A stretch of DNA of 64,000 nucleotides, taken from NCBI RefSeq assembly GCF_014648435.1, contig NZ_BMRC01000002.1, positions 558,001-622,000 on the forward strand. The letters run 5' to 3'. Positions 24,897-33,728 of this stretch are shown here, in pieces. Position numbers and translations under genes: made by a program. Every line of letters begins with the position of its first letter. Position 1 is the first letter of the stretch. The notes below the pieces were generated by a model, which was given only the letters and a program-made list of their open reading frames with translations, searched no databases and was not told the DNA's origin. Source of the DNA: Nonomuraea spiralis (GTDB taxonomy: Bacteria; Actinomycetota; Actinomycetes; Streptosporangiales; Streptosporangiaceae).

Positions 24897-25322
24897 ATGG
24901 CCATGAAGCCTCGAGTGGAGCCCTGTGTGCTGCCGGCCCGCGACCGGGAGCTGGCCATCCTGCGCACCGCCTTCCACAACGGCAGCGCGTACGAGTGGGT
25001 CCACCACGCCCGCATCGCCCGCGAGGTGGGCCTGACCGACGTGGAGATCGACTCGATCCGCCGGATCGACGCCCTCTGGCCGGTCGAGGACCGCCTGGTG
25101 TTACAGGTGTCCGACGACCTCTACTACGCGGGCGACCTCACCGACGCCACCTGGGCGGCGCTCCCGGCTCACGCGCCCGGACGCGGCACGATCATCGTCA
25201 CGCCGGGGACCGAGCCGATCGAGGCCAGCGCCTTGCCTGCGTCGGCCAGGCCGATCGTCCGGGTGACGAGCTGGTCGGGACGCAGGATCCCGGCCCTGAT
25301 CAGCTCCAGCATGGGCGGGTAG
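24897..25322 (+). pseudogene. Remnant of a carboxymuconolactone decarboxylase (AhpD-like) family gene
   Basis: The reading frame carries a clear internal slice of a CMD-family protein (RELAILRTAFHNGSAYEW, then ARIAREVGLTDVEI, then DDLYYAGDLTDATWAAL). It lacks the N-terminal third and everything after DATWAAL, where the family normally has its last helix (MDLVFTVGxY). After about 25170 the frame is simply antisense to the alcohol dehydrogenase gene. A start with GGGGA upstream exists at 24897, so a short protein could still be made. Truncation at both ends suggests decay by deletion or rearrangement. The family's usual CxxC is not present in this slice. Confidence 0.7.
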
Positions 25323-26206
25323 GAGTGGGCGGCCATGCCGTGGCTGCCGAGCAGCCGCAGCTCGTGGCCGATCACGCGGTCCATCGGCACCGGCGTCGGC
25401 CCGCCCGGCAGCAGGCCGATCTGGACGTGCCGCCCCCGCCTGCGCAGGCTCTCGACGGAGGCCGCGCACGTGCGGGGGCTGCCGAGCGCGTCGAGCGAGA
25501 CGTGCGCGCCGCCCCTGGTCAGCTCCCTGACCTGGGCCGCCGCGTCGCCAGCCGAGCCGTTGACGAAGTGGGTGGCCCCGGCCAGCTCGGCCAGGTGCAG
25601 CGCGTCGGTGCTGATGTCCACGGCCACCACCCGCGCCCCGGCCGCCGAGGCGATCATGACGGCCGACAGCCCGACGCCGCCGCAGCCGTGGACCGCCACC
25701 CACTCGCCCGGACGCACCTCGCCCACCTGGACGACCGCGCGGAACGCGGTGGCGAACCGGCAGCCCAGCCCGGCGGCGGTGACGTAGGACATCTCCTCGG
25801 GGATCGGGATCAGGTTGACGTCGGCGTGGTCGACGGCGACGTACTCGGCGAAGGAGCCCCAGTGGGTGAAGCCCGGCTGGGTCTGGCGCTCGCACACCTG
25901 CTGGTCGCCGCCGGCGCAGGCCGCGCAGGAGCCGCAGGCGCAGATGAACGGCACGGTCACCCGCGCGCCCGGCAGCCACCCGCGCACGTCGGGGCCGACG
26001 GCCTCGACCACCCCGGCCAGCTCGTGGCCGGGCACGTGGGGCAGGACCCTGATGTCGGGGTCGTGCCCCTGCCAGCCGTGCCAGTCGGAGCGGCACAACC
26101 CGGTCGCCTCGACCCTGATCACCGCCCCGCCGGGCGAAGGGGTGGGATCGGGCAGCTCGCGCAGGTCGAGCTCCCCGCCGAAGATGTCAAAGGCAACCGC
26201 TCGCAT
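25169..26206 (-). CDS. Zinc-dependent medium-chain alcohol dehydrogenase
   Basis: 345 residues of the MDR superfamily. The catalytic zinc ligands are in [10 protein letters not shown] and PGHELAG. The structural zinc lobe is [17 protein letters not shown]. The Rossmann glycine motif is GCGGVG. It oxidises an alcohol or reduces an aldehyde with NAD(P)H; the substrate is unknown. It begins one base after the stop of the upstream XRE regulator, so the two form an operon. Its 3' end lies over the decayed CMD gene on the other strand. Confidence 0.92.
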   Translation of the reverse strand: MRAVAFDIFGGELDLRELPDPTPSPGGAVIRVEATGLCRSDWHGWQGHDPDIRVLPHVPGHELAGVVEAVGPDVRGWLPGARVTVPFICACGSCAACAGGDQQVCERQTQPGFTHWGSFAEYVAVDHADVNLIPIPEEMSYVTAAGLGCRFATAFRAVVQVGEVRPGEWVAVHGCGGVGLSAVMIASAAGARVVAVDISTDALHLAELAGATHFVNGSAGDAAAQVRELTRGGAHVSLDALGSPRTCAASVESLRRRGRHVQIGLLPGGPTPVPMDRVIGHELRLLGSHGMAAHSYPPMLELIRAGILRPDQLVTRTIGLADAGKALASIGSVPGVTMIVPRPGA

Positions 26207-26207
26207 C

Positions 26208-27038
26208 TCATGAGCTTAGAGTGAGTCGCCGCAGGTCGCGCAAGGCCCGGTGGGAGGGCGAGCCGGGTTCGGTGGTGTAGAGCACCAGCCGCAGGTCGTC
26301 GCGGTCGGGCACCCGGAGCACCTGGCAGATGGTGTCGATCGTGCCGACGACCGGGTGGGTGACCCGCTTGCGCTGCTCCCTGCGCACCTCCACCTCGTGC
26401 CGGGCCCACAGCTCGGCGAACTCGGGGCTGAGCGCCAGCAGCTCCGCCACCAGCGCCTGGAGCGGCCGGTCGTCGGGGTAGCGCCCGGCGGCCACTCGCA
26501 GGTCGGCGACCGAGGCGCGGGCGAAGCGGCCCTTCTCCTCGTCGGAGAGGTGCTCGGCGATGCCGGGCGACATGAACACCCAGCGGATCACGTTGCGCTG
26601 GTCGGGCGGCAGGGAGTCCAGGTCGCCCATGAGCAGGTTGGCGAGCGGGTTCCAGGCGCGCAGGTCGTAGCGGGCGTCCATGACGTAGGCGGGGACGTCC
26701 TCCAGGAAGGCGAGCAGGTGCAGGATGCCCGCGGGCACGTCCTCTCTGATCCGGGGCGTCTCCAGGACCTGTCCGGCCAGGCGGAACAGGTGGGCCCGCT
26801 CGTCCTGGTCCAGCATGAGCGCCCGGCCGAGCGCGCCGAGCACCTGCCGCGACGGGTGCGGGCCCCTGCCCTGCTCCAGCCGGATGTAGTAGTCGATCGA
26901 CATGCCGGCGAGCTGGGCCACCTCCTGCCGGCGCAGCCCCGGGGTACGGCGCCGCCCGCCGCCGGGCAGGCCGACGTCGGACGGGGTGACGCGGGCGCGC
27001 CTGCTGCGCAGGAACTCGGCCAGTTCGTCGCGGTTCAT
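26208..27038 (-). CDS. MmyB-like helix-turn-helix regulator
   Basis: 276 residues: an N-terminal XRE helix-turn-helix ([23 protein letters not shown]) and a C-terminal PAS-like MmyB ligand-binding domain ([23 protein letters not shown]). Proteins of this type in actinobacteria are thought to bind fatty-acid-like ligands. They often sit divergent from a short-chain dehydrogenase, exactly as here (SDR gene at 27152). Likely autoregulatory and controlling both the SDR gene and the downstream alcohol dehydrogenase. Confidence 0.9.
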   Translation of the reverse strand: MNRDELAEFLRSRRARVTPSDVGLPGGGRRRTPGLRRQEVAQLAGMSIDYYIRLEQGRGPHPSRQVLGALGRALMLDQDERAHLFRLAGQVLETPRIREDVPAGILHLLAFLEDVPAYVMDARYDLRAWNPLANLLMGDLDSLPPDQRNVIRWVFMSPGIAEHLSDEEKGRFARASVADLRVAAGRYPDDRPLQALVAELLALSPEFAELWARHEVEVRREQRKRVTHPVVGTIDTICQVLRVPDRDDLRLVLYTTEPGSPSHRALRDLRRLTLSS

Positions 27039-27151
27039 GCCTCCATCCTCCGTCCTGAGCGGAGATGAGGTGGCCCGCGAAGGTGGTACCGCCGATCCCA
27101 GCCTCGCCAGGTCTCTCCCGCGCCCCCTCCCGCCAGGGCGAACGTTGGGTC

Positions 27152-27862
27152 ATGACGACGACTGCCCTCATCACGGGCGCCAACAAGGGAATCGGTTACG
27201 AGATCGCGCGGCTGCTGGCCGAGCGGGGGATCACCGCGATCGTGGGAGCGCGCGACGAGGAGCGCGGGCGGGCCGCCGCCGCCCGGCTGGGCCTGCCGTA
27301 CGTGCGGATCGACGTGACCGACGAGGAGAGCGTGGCCGCCGCCGCCAAGTGGATCGAGACCGAGCACGGCTCGCTGGACATCCTCGTCAACAACGCCGGC
27401 GTCGCCGGGTCCATGACCGCCGGCGTCCCCAGCGCCGCGACCGCGCGGCAGTTCAGGGACGTCTACGAGACGAACGTGTTCGGCGTGGTCACCGTGACCA
27501 ACGCCATGCTGCCGCTGCTGCGCAGGTCGCCGGCGGGCCGGATCGTGAACCTGTCCAGCGAGCTGGGCTCGATCAGCCTGGCGCTCACGCAGGACAGCCC
27601 GTTCTGGGAGCTGAACTTCGCCGCCTACAACTCCTCCAAGACCGCGCTCAACATGATCACCGTCTGCTACGCCAAGGAGCTGATGGACACCCCCGTCAAG
27701 GTGAACGCCGCCAACCCCGGCTACTGCGCCACCGACCTCAACGGGCACACCGGCTTCCGTACGGCCGAGCAGGGTGCGGCCGTCGCCGTACGGCTGGCCA
27801 CCCTGGACGCCGACGGCCCGACCGGCGCCTATCTGGAGGACGCCGGGCCGATCGGCTGGTGA
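27152..27862 (+). CDS. Short-chain dehydrogenase/reductase
   Basis: A 236-residue classical SDR. The cofactor motif is TGANKGIG, NNAG follows, and the active site has Ser in LSSE and YxxxK as YNSSK. The sequence resembles plant-type carbonyl reductase-like SDRs used by bacteria (NPGYCATDLNGHTG). It is divergent from the MmyB-like regulator across 113 bp and probably its main target. The substrate is unknown. The start was set at the ATG that directly precedes the Rossmann strand. Confidence 0.9.
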   Translation: MTTTALITGANKGIGYEIARLLAERGITAIVGARDEERGRAAAARLGLPYVRIDVTDEESVAAAAKWIETEHGSLDILVNNAGVAGSMTAGVPSAATARQFRDVYETNVFGVVTVTNAMLPLLRRSPAGRIVNLSSELGSISLALTQDSPFWELNFAAYNSSKTALNMITVCYAKELMDTPVKVNAANPGYCATDLNGHTGFRTAEQGAAVAVRLATLDADGPTGAYLEDAGPIGW

Positions 27863-27897
27863 GGTGTCAACCCCTGCGTACTGGACAGAAGGGGGCG

Positions 27898-29295
27898 ATG
27901 GGACGAGATCTGGATAAGGAACGGTTCTCCGAGGCGGAGTACGCGCGCTTCGGAGAACGTATCCGCGAGCAGCTCGGCACGCTCCGCGAGCTCCTCGACA
28001 CCCCCGGCTTCGGCCAGGGCCCGGCCACGATCGGGGCCGAACTGGAGCTGTTCCTCGTGGACGGGCAAGGACGGCCCCTGCCGCGCAACGACGAGGTGCG
28101 GGACGCGCTCGGCGACCCGCGCGTCGTGCTCGAACTGGGCCGCTTCAACATAGAGGTCAACCTCACCCCGCTGCCCCTGGCGGGCGCCCCCTTCGAGCGG
28201 ATGGGGGCCGAGATCCAGGAGACGGTGACCAAGGTGGACGCCGCCGTCGAGGGCGGCGGCGCGCTGCCCATCGGCATCCTGCCCACGCTGGACGCCGAGG
28301 ACTTCACCATCGGCGCCTTGAGCGACCAGAACCGCTACCGGGCCATGAGCAGGGGCATCAGGCGGCTGCGGCTGGAACCGTTCCTCGTCAAGATCGAGGA
28401 TCTGGAGCTGGCCGTGGAGGACGTGATCCTGGAGAGCGCCAACACCTCCTGGCAGGTGCACATCCGCACACCGCCCGACCGTTTCGCCCGGCTGTTCAAC
28501 GCCGCCCAGCTCGCCATCGGGCCGGTGCTGGCCGCGTGCGGCAACTCGCCGTTCTTCCTGGGCAGGGACCTGTGGGCGGAGACGCGGATCGCGCTGATGG
28601 AGGAGGCGGCCGACGACCGCGACGTGGAACGGCGCGGGCGCAGGGACGGGCGGGTCACGTTCGGCTCGGACTGGGTGCGGGAGGGCGCGCACGAGCTGTT
28701 CGAGCGGTACGTACGGGACTACGAGCCGATCGTGCCCGACCTGACCGACGACGCCGAGCCGCACGAGGTGCCCGAGCTGCGGCTGCACCAGGGCACGATC
28801 TGGCAGTGGAACCGGCCCGTCTACGACCCGGCGGACGGCGGCCACCTGCGGGTGGAGATGCGCGCGCTGCCGGCCGGGCCCTCCTGCGCCGACATGACCG
28901 CGAACACCGCGTTCCTGCTGGGGCTGACGCTCTCGCAGGCCGAGCGGGACCTGACCGGCTACCGGTTCGCCGAGGCGTACCAGAACTTCTACCGCGCCGC
29001 CCAGGACGGCCTGGAGGCCAAGCTGGCCTGGCCGGGGCTGGACGGCGAGTTCGAGGCCGCCGACCTGGTGCTCAGGCTGCTGCCCGAGGCGCGGGCCGCG
29101 CTGCTGGCGGCCGGGGTGACCCCGCACGACGCCGACACCGCGCTCGACGTCATCGCCCAGCGCACCCGGCTGCGCCGCACCGGCGCGGTGTGGCAGCGCG
29201 AGGCCCTGGCCCGCTTCGGCGGCGACCGGGACCGGCTCGTGCGCCGCTACCGTGAGCTGGCCCTGTCGGGGTTGCCGGTGCATCTGTGGGACTGA
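27898..29295 (+). CDS. GCS2-family carboxylate-amine ligase (glutamate-cysteine ligase-like)
   Basis: A 465-residue protein of the GCS2 family, which joins a glutamate-type carboxylate to an amine with ATP. Typical segments are GAELELFLVDGQGRPLP (ATP/glutamate site), LELGRFNIEVNLTP, ANTSWQVHI and GHLRVEMRALPAGPS. Actinobacterial homologues include MshC-independent enzymes of unknown substrate and YbdK-like ligases, so a true glutathione or ergothioneine role is not established. GAAGGGGG precedes the ATG. The last codons and stop begin a 22-bp tandem repeat. Confidence 0.85.
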   Translation: MGRDLDKERFSEAEYARFGERIREQLGTLRELLDTPGFGQGPATIGAELELFLVDGQGRPLPRNDEVRDALGDPRVVLELGRFNIEVNLTPLPLAGAPFERMGAEIQETVTKVDAAVEGGGALPIGILPTLDAEDFTIGALSDQNRYRAMSRGIRRLRLEPFLVKIEDLELAVEDVILESANTSWQVHIRTPPDRFARLFNAAQLAIGPVLAACGNSPFFLGRDLWAETRIALMEEAADDRDVERRGRRDGRVTFGSDWVREGAHELFERYVRDYEPIVPDLTDDAEPHEVPELRLHQGTIWQWNRPVYDPADGGHLRVEMRALPAGPSCADMTANTAFLLGLTLSQAERDLTGYRFAEAYQNFYRAAQDGLEAKLAWPGLDGEFEAADLVLRLLPEARAALLAAGVTPHDADTALDVIAQRTRLRRTGAVWQREALARFGGDRDRLVRRYRELALSGLPVHLWD

Positions 29296-29371
29296 ACGCC
29301 CGAGCCTGTGGGACCGAACACCCGCATCTGTGGGACCGAACGCCTGAGTCTGTGGGGCTGAACGGCAACAA
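29284..29371 (+). repeat. Four 22-bp tandem repeats beginning in the last codons of the GCS2 gene
   Basis: Units start at 29284, 29306, 29328 and 29350. Each starts CTGTGGGRCYGAAC (the last copy CTGTGGGGCTGAAC) and diverges in its last eight bases. The first unit contains the codons Leu-Trp-Asp and the TGA stop of the ligase gene, so the array looks like a repeated copy of the gene's own 3' end. The spacing is about two helical turns. Confidence 0.85.
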
Positions 29372-29425
29372 ATGCCGCCGCACGTCCGTCAAACTACTCC
29401 GAGAGACGGACGGAGTGAGGCAGAT

Positions 29426-30454
29426 ATGGCGGCGACGGGGATGGTTCCGGCCGACAAGGCGGCCTACGCGTTAACACGAGCGACGGGGACCCTGGCCGAG
29501 GGAGCGGCGAAGCTGGCCGAGGAGATCGGCGCGACCGGGGTGGAGGCCCTGCTGGCCCACGCCAACAGGACCGCCGTCCACAAGGGCGCCACGGCCGCGC
29601 TCGGCTCGATGCAGCCCAGGCCCTCGGAGTGGTACGCCTTCGACGGCAAGGACCAGGACACCACCGACTGGTACCCGCAGGGCCTGACCTGCGGCGAGGA
29701 GTCGGGCAACATCGGCGTGCCGGTGCTGCTGGTGAGCTGGTACTTCAAGCCGGAGGCGGGCGAGCGGGGGATCCGGGTCTCCTTCCTCAGCCCCCGCACG
29801 CTCAGGTACCAGCACGCGCTGCTGGTCGAGGCCAGGCCCGACGGGTCGTACGGGCCGATCGACATCCACGCGGGCGGCATCGCCTGCCACGGCGACCTGC
29901 TCTACGTCGCCGACACCGTCAGGGGCCTGCGCGTCTTCGACCTGGGCAAGCTGCTCGACCTGCGCACCGCCCAGAACGACCTGGGCGACCCGGCCCGCGT
30001 CGGCCGGTCCGGCGGCCGATTCCACGCCTTCGGCTACCGCTACCTGCTGCCGCAGACCGACTGCTGGAAGGTCGTGCGCAGTGGCCCGCACTTCTCGTTC
30101 CTGTCGGTCGACCGCAGCGGCGGCACGCCCGCGCTGGTCTCGGGCGAGTACCGGCAGGACGACCCCGGCGGGTGGGTCGCCCGCTGGAACCTGCCGCTGA
30201 CCGACGGCACGCCCAAGGACGCGTTCGTGATGGGACAGGCCAAGATCCAGGGGGCGGTCTCGTGGGGCGGCAAGTGGTACCTGAGCCAGGCGGCCGACGG
30301 CAACACCAACGGCAGGCTGCTCGTCCACAGCGGTGACAAGATGCTGACCAGGTCCTACCCGATCGGTCCCGAGGACCTGACGGTGCGCGGCGGCAAGTTG
30401 TGGAGCGTCACCGAGTTCCGGAACAAGCGCATCATCTTCGCCGTCGCGCTCTGA
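29426..30454 (+). CDS. Hypothetical protein, beta-propeller-like
   Basis: 342 residues that I cannot assign to a named family. No signal peptide is evident; the N-terminus is a short amphipathic helix (about 5-60). From about residue 65 the sequence alternates short beta-strand segments with WYF, GDLLYVADTVRGLRVFDLGKLL and GGKLWSVTEF, which suggests a blade-like propeller. PIDIHAGGIACHGDLL could be a ligand or metal site. The start was set at 29426, after GAGTGAGG; an upstream start at 29372 lies in the repeat region. Homologues of this sort occur in actinomycetes as secreted or surface proteins, but that is uncertain here. Confidence 0.6.
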   Translation: MAATGMVPADKAAYALTRATGTLAEGAAKLAEEIGATGVEALLAHANRTAVHKGATAALGSMQPRPSEWYAFDGKDQDTTDWYPQGLTCGEESGNIGVPVLLVSWYFKPEAGERGIRVSFLSPRTLRYQHALLVEARPDGSYGPIDIHAGGIACHGDLLYVADTVRGLRVFDLGKLLDLRTAQNDLGDPARVGRSGGRFHAFGYRYLLPQTDCWKVVRSGPHFSFLSVDRSGGTPALVSGEYRQDDPGGWVARWNLPLTDGTPKDAFVMGQAKIQGAVSWGGKWYLSQAADGNTNGRLLVHSGDKMLTRSYPIGPEDLTVRGGKLWSVTEFRNKRIIFAVAL

Positions 30455-30464
30455 CGCGCGGGGC

Positions 30465-31184
30465 TCACGCCTCCATGTGGCGGCGCAGCACCTCGCGGTA
30501 GCGGCGGTCGAAGTCGTCGTAGCGGGCGCGCAGGGCCGACCCGGGCCAGCCGGCGGGCAGCAGGTCGGCGGGCAGCAGCGGGTCGGCCAGCAGGTGGCGC
30601 AGCACGGCGGCCGAGACGAGGAAGCCCTCGGCCAGCCCGTCGGCCCGGTCGAGCGCGCCCTCCAGCCGGTGCGCCTCGGCGGCCCAGCCGTCGAGGTCCC
30701 ACAGCAGCGGGGTGGGGTCGCCGTGCGGGCGGCCGTCGATCAGCGTGCACTGCGCGGTGACGGTCTCGGGCCAGGCGCGCACCAGGTTCGCCGGGCGCAG
30801 CCAGGTGCCCTCGCGCAGCTCGGCCATGCGCAGCGCGGACATCGCGTGGCGGAGGGCGGCCCGGTCGGCCGGGGCACGCCGCTCGGCGGTCACCACGGCC
30901 ACCTCCCACGTGCCGTCCCACGGCCTGGTGTGCGGGTCGCGGCTCTCGTCCTGGCGGGCCTGGCGCTCGACCAGCCGCGCGGACAGCGTGTAGCGGCCGT
31001 CGTGCTGCGTCAGGTCGCCGGCGGCCACCATGCGCGACAGCGCCACCCGGACCGTGCCTTCGGCGATGCCGAACAGCGCGCCGATGCGCACCAGGTGGCG
31101 GGCCGGCAGGCGCGGCGGATGGCTGCCCAGCAGTGCGCTCAGGACCGCCGACCGGGCGCTCAGTGTGGTGTTACGCTCTTCCAT
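30465..31184 (-). CDS. PaaX-family transcriptional repressor
   Basis: 239 residues with an N-terminal winged helix (ARHLVRIGALFGIAEGTVRVALSRM), the PaaX central segment (WDGTWEVAVVTAERRAP) and the C-terminal PaaX domain. PaaX proteins repress aromatic-acid catabolism and respond to acyl-CoA thioesters such as phenylacetyl-CoA. It is divergent from an acyl-CoA dehydrogenase-like gene and an enoyl-CoA hydratase, and an inverted repeat lies between them, so these are its probable targets. Confidence 0.9.
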   Translation of the reverse strand: MEERNTTLSARSAVLSALLGSHPPRLPARHLVRIGALFGIAEGTVRVALSRMVAAGDLTQHDGRYTLSARLVERQARQDESRDPHTRPWDGTWEVAVVTAERRAPADRAALRHAMSALRMAELREGTWLRPANLVRAWPETVTAQCTLIDGRPHGDPTPLLWDLDGWAAEAHRLEGALDRADGLAEGFLVSAAVLRHLLADPLLPADLLPAGWPGSALRARYDDFDRRYREVLRRHMEA

Positions 31185-31207
31185 CGCGTGTTGATTATAT
31201 GTAACAC
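31168..31207. promoter_or_regulatory. Candidate PaaX operator in the divergent promoter
   Basis: GTGTTAC (31168-31174) and GTAACAC (31201-31207) form a perfect 7-bp inverted repeat, with an extra half-site GTGTT at 31188. The block overlaps the PaaX start and lies just before the acyl-CoA dehydrogenase start (31216), so a bound repressor would block both genes. Confidence 0.5.
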
Positions 31208-31215
31208 TCGCGAGT

Positions 31216-32910
31216 ATGGGCCGGTATCTCATCGAACCTTTCGACCACAGCGACCGCTACGCCACCGAGCGTTACCAGGGGGCGGCCGGGCGCAACTGGT
31301 GGACCTGCGACCCCACGCTGCGCCTGCTCATGCGGCGCCACCTCGGCGAGGGCTACGCCTGGGCCGAGCCCCGCCTGGAACGGCTCGGCGCGCTCATGGG
31401 CGGCCTGGTCGCCGAGTGCGCCGAGGAGACCGACCGCAACCCGCCCCGCCTGGAGAAGTACGACAAGTGGGGCAGGGACGTCAGCCGCGTCGTCATGCCG
31501 CCGTCGTTCCTGACCGCGCGGGCGGCGCTCATGGAGGACAACTTCACCTCGCCGTCGTTCGCCGAGGAGGCCCGGTCGAACGGGGCCGACCCGTCCGCGC
31601 TGGCGGCCGCCTGGACGTACCTGCTCGATCAGGCCGACATCGGGATGGGCTGCGCGCTCGGCACCGGCGGGGACATGGTGGTCTCGCTGGCCGAGAAGCA
31701 CGCGCCGCCGGACGTACGCGACCGGGTGCGGGAGATCTTCGCCGACGGGTTCTACTCGGGCGAGGCCGCTCAGATGTTCACCGAACGCACCGGCGGGTCC
31801 GACCTGGCCGCCCTGGAGGCGACGGCCGAGCCCGACGGCGAGGCGTGGCGGCTGACCGGGTTCAAGTGGTTCGCCTCCAACGCCAACGGGTCGGCGTTCG
31901 TGGTGCTCGCGCGGACGCCCGACGGGGCGGTGGCGCCGTTCCTGGCGTTGTGGGAGCGGCGCGACGGCTCGCGCAACGCGGTGCGCATCCGGCGGCTGAA
32001 GGACAAACTGGGCACCCGCTCGGTAGCGTCGGCCGAGGTCGAGTTCACCGGCGCGGAGGCGTTCCTGCTGGCCGGCCAGGGCTCCGGCTCCGGGCTCGGC
32101 ACGATGATGAAGCTCACCAACGCCTCCCGCCTGGGCGTGGCCATGATGGGCGTCGGCGTGGCCAGGCGGGCCCTGGTCGAGTCGATCTGCTACGCGCGTT
32201 CCCGCGAGGCGTTCGGCCGCCCGCTCATCGAGCAGCCGCTGATGCGCCGCAAGCTCGCCGAGCTGATCGTCGAGGTCGAGGCCGCCCAGGTCATGGTCTT
32301 CGACGGCCTGGCCGGGCGCCGGTTGCGGCTCGGCCCCGCGCTGATCAAGCTGCGTACCGCCCGGCTCGGCGTGACGGCGGCCAGCGACGCGGTCGAGGTC
32401 CACGGCGGCAACGGCTACATCGAGCAGTGGCCGGTGGCCCGGCTGCTGCGCGACGCCCAGGTCAACCCGATCTGGGAGGGCGGCGACAACATCCTGTGCC
32501 TGGACGTACGCCGGGCCATGGTCCGCGAGCACGCCCACGAGCCGTTCCTGGACCGGGTCGAGGAGGCCGTCGCGGCGGCTCCCGAGGGCGACGCGGCGAC
32601 CGCCGACCTCGTACGCGCGCGTGCCGACGACCTCCGCAAGGCGATCACCGCCTGGTCGGCGCTCGACCCGGCGACGGCCGAGGCCCGCCTGTACCCGCTG
32701 GCCCAGTTCATGGCCGACGTCTACGGCGCGGCGCTGCTGCTGGAGCAGGCCGGCTGGGAACAGCGGGCGGGCTTCGGCGACCGCAAGGCGCTGGTGGCCC
32801 GCCTGTACGCCGAGGAGCACCTGGGCGACCACGGCCCGCTGCGCGGCCTCGACCGCCCGGCCGAGGCGCTCGACCGCTTCGACGAACTGGCCGGGGGAGC
32901 CCTCGACTAG
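31216..32910 (+). CDS. Acyl-CoA dehydrogenase-family flavoprotein, AidB-like
   Basis: A 564-residue protein, longer than ordinary acyl-CoA dehydrogenases and close to AidB in order of motifs: MFTERTGGSD, GFKWFASNANGSAFVVLA, RLKDKLGTRSVASAEVEF, an arginine/phenylalanine FAD segment (REAFGRPLIEQPLMR), VHGGNGYIE and NPIWEGGDNILCLDV. E. coli AidB binds DNA during the alkylation response; many actinobacterial relatives instead sit in acyl-CoA catabolic operons. The neighbouring PaaX and enoyl-CoA hydratase genes favour a catabolic role here. The start follows only a weak ribosome site (GCGAG). Confidence 0.85.
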   Translation: MGRYLIEPFDHSDRYATERYQGAAGRNWWTCDPTLRLLMRRHLGEGYAWAEPRLERLGALMGGLVAECAEETDRNPPRLEKYDKWGRDVSRVVMPPSFLTARAALMEDNFTSPSFAEEARSNGADPSALAAAWTYLLDQADIGMGCALGTGGDMVVSLAEKHAPPDVRDRVREIFADGFYSGEAAQMFTERTGGSDLAALEATAEPDGEAWRLTGFKWFASNANGSAFVVLARTPDGAVAPFLALWERRDGSRNAVRIRRLKDKLGTRSVASAEVEFTGAEAFLLAGQGSGSGLGTMMKLTNASRLGVAMMGVGVARRALVESICYARSREAFGRPLIEQPLMRRKLAELIVEVEAAQVMVFDGLAGRRLRLGPALIKLRTARLGVTAASDAVEVHGGNGYIEQWPVARLLRDAQVNPIWEGGDNILCLDVRRAMVREHAHEPFLDRVEEAVAAAPEGDAATADLVRARADDLRKAITAWSALDPATAEARLYPLAQFMADVYGAALLLEQAGWEQRAGFGDRKALVARLYAEEHLGDHGPLRGLDRPAEALDRFDELAGGALD

Positions 32911-32974
32911 GCCGTGACAGGGGTACGCTCGGCAGGTTTCCCCGAGGCGAGCACGTTCCCGCGAGGAGGATGGC

Positions 32975-33721
32975 ATGACCGTACGCGTCGAGCGCAAGGG
33001 CCCCGTCACGACCGTGGTGATCAGCAGACCGGAGGCGCGCAACGCGGTGGACAGGAAGACCGCCGACGCGCTCACGGACGCGTTCGCCGACTTCGAGCGC
33101 TCCGACGCGGCCGTCGCGGTGTTGTGGGGCGAGGGCGGCACGTTCTGCGCGGGCGCCGACCTCAAGGCGCTGGACAACCACGTCGGCGAGGACGGCGACG
33201 GCCCCATGGGCCCCACCAGGATGCGCCTGTCCAAGCCGGTCGTCGCCGCCGTCGCCGGGCACGCCGTGGCCGGCGGGCTGGAGCTCGCCCTCTGGTGTGA
33301 CCTGCGGGTGGCCGAGGAGGACGCGGTGTTCGGCGTCTTCTGCCGCCGCTGGGGCGTGCCGCTGATCGACGGCGGCACCGTACGGCTGCCCCGGCTCATC
33401 GGCGCCTCCCGCGCCATGGACATGATCCTCACCGGCCGCCCGGTGCACGCCCCCGAGGCCCGCGACATCGGCCTGGTCAACCGCCTGGTGCCCACCGGCA
33501 CGGCCCGGCGGCACGCCGAGGAGCTGGCCGCGTCGATCGCGGCGTTCCCGCAGGCGTGCCTGCGCGGCGACCGCATGTCGCTGCTGGAGCAGCACGGCCT
33601 CCCCGAGGAGGAGGCGATGCGCAACGAGCTGCGCCACGGCCTGGTCTCACTGCCCGACGCCGCGGCGGGCGCCGCCAGGTTCGCCGCCGGCGCCGGCCGC
33701 CACGGGGACTTCGCCCAGTAG
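32975..33721 (+). CDS. Enoyl-CoA hydratase/isomerase family protein
   Basis: 248 residues of the crotonase fold. The oxyanion-hole motifs are CAGADLKAL and AVAGHAVAGGLELALWCDLRVA. At the usual catalytic glutamates the sequence reads CRRWGVPLIDGGTVRLPRLIG, with Asp and no clear second Glu, so isomerase or other crotonase activity is possible. AGGAGG precedes the ATG. It lies 64 bp after the acyl-CoA dehydrogenase-like gene on the same strand, probably in one PaaX-controlled operon. Confidence 0.85.
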   Translation: MTVRVERKGPVTTVVISRPEARNAVDRKTADALTDAFADFERSDAAVAVLWGEGGTFCAGADLKALDNHVGEDGDGPMGPTRMRLSKPVVAAVAGHAVAGGLELALWCDLRVAEEDAVFGVFCRRWGVPLIDGGTVRLPRLIGASRAMDMILTGRPVHAPEARDIGLVNRLVPTGTARRHAEELAASIAAFPQACLRGDRMSLLEQHGLPEEEAMRNELRHGLVSLPDAAAGAARFAAGAGRHGDFAQ

Positions 33722-33728
33722 GGCAGGG

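Noticed and set aside
29284-29371. CRISPR-like array
   Set aside because: The units are adjacent without spacers, only four in number, and the first lies inside a gene.
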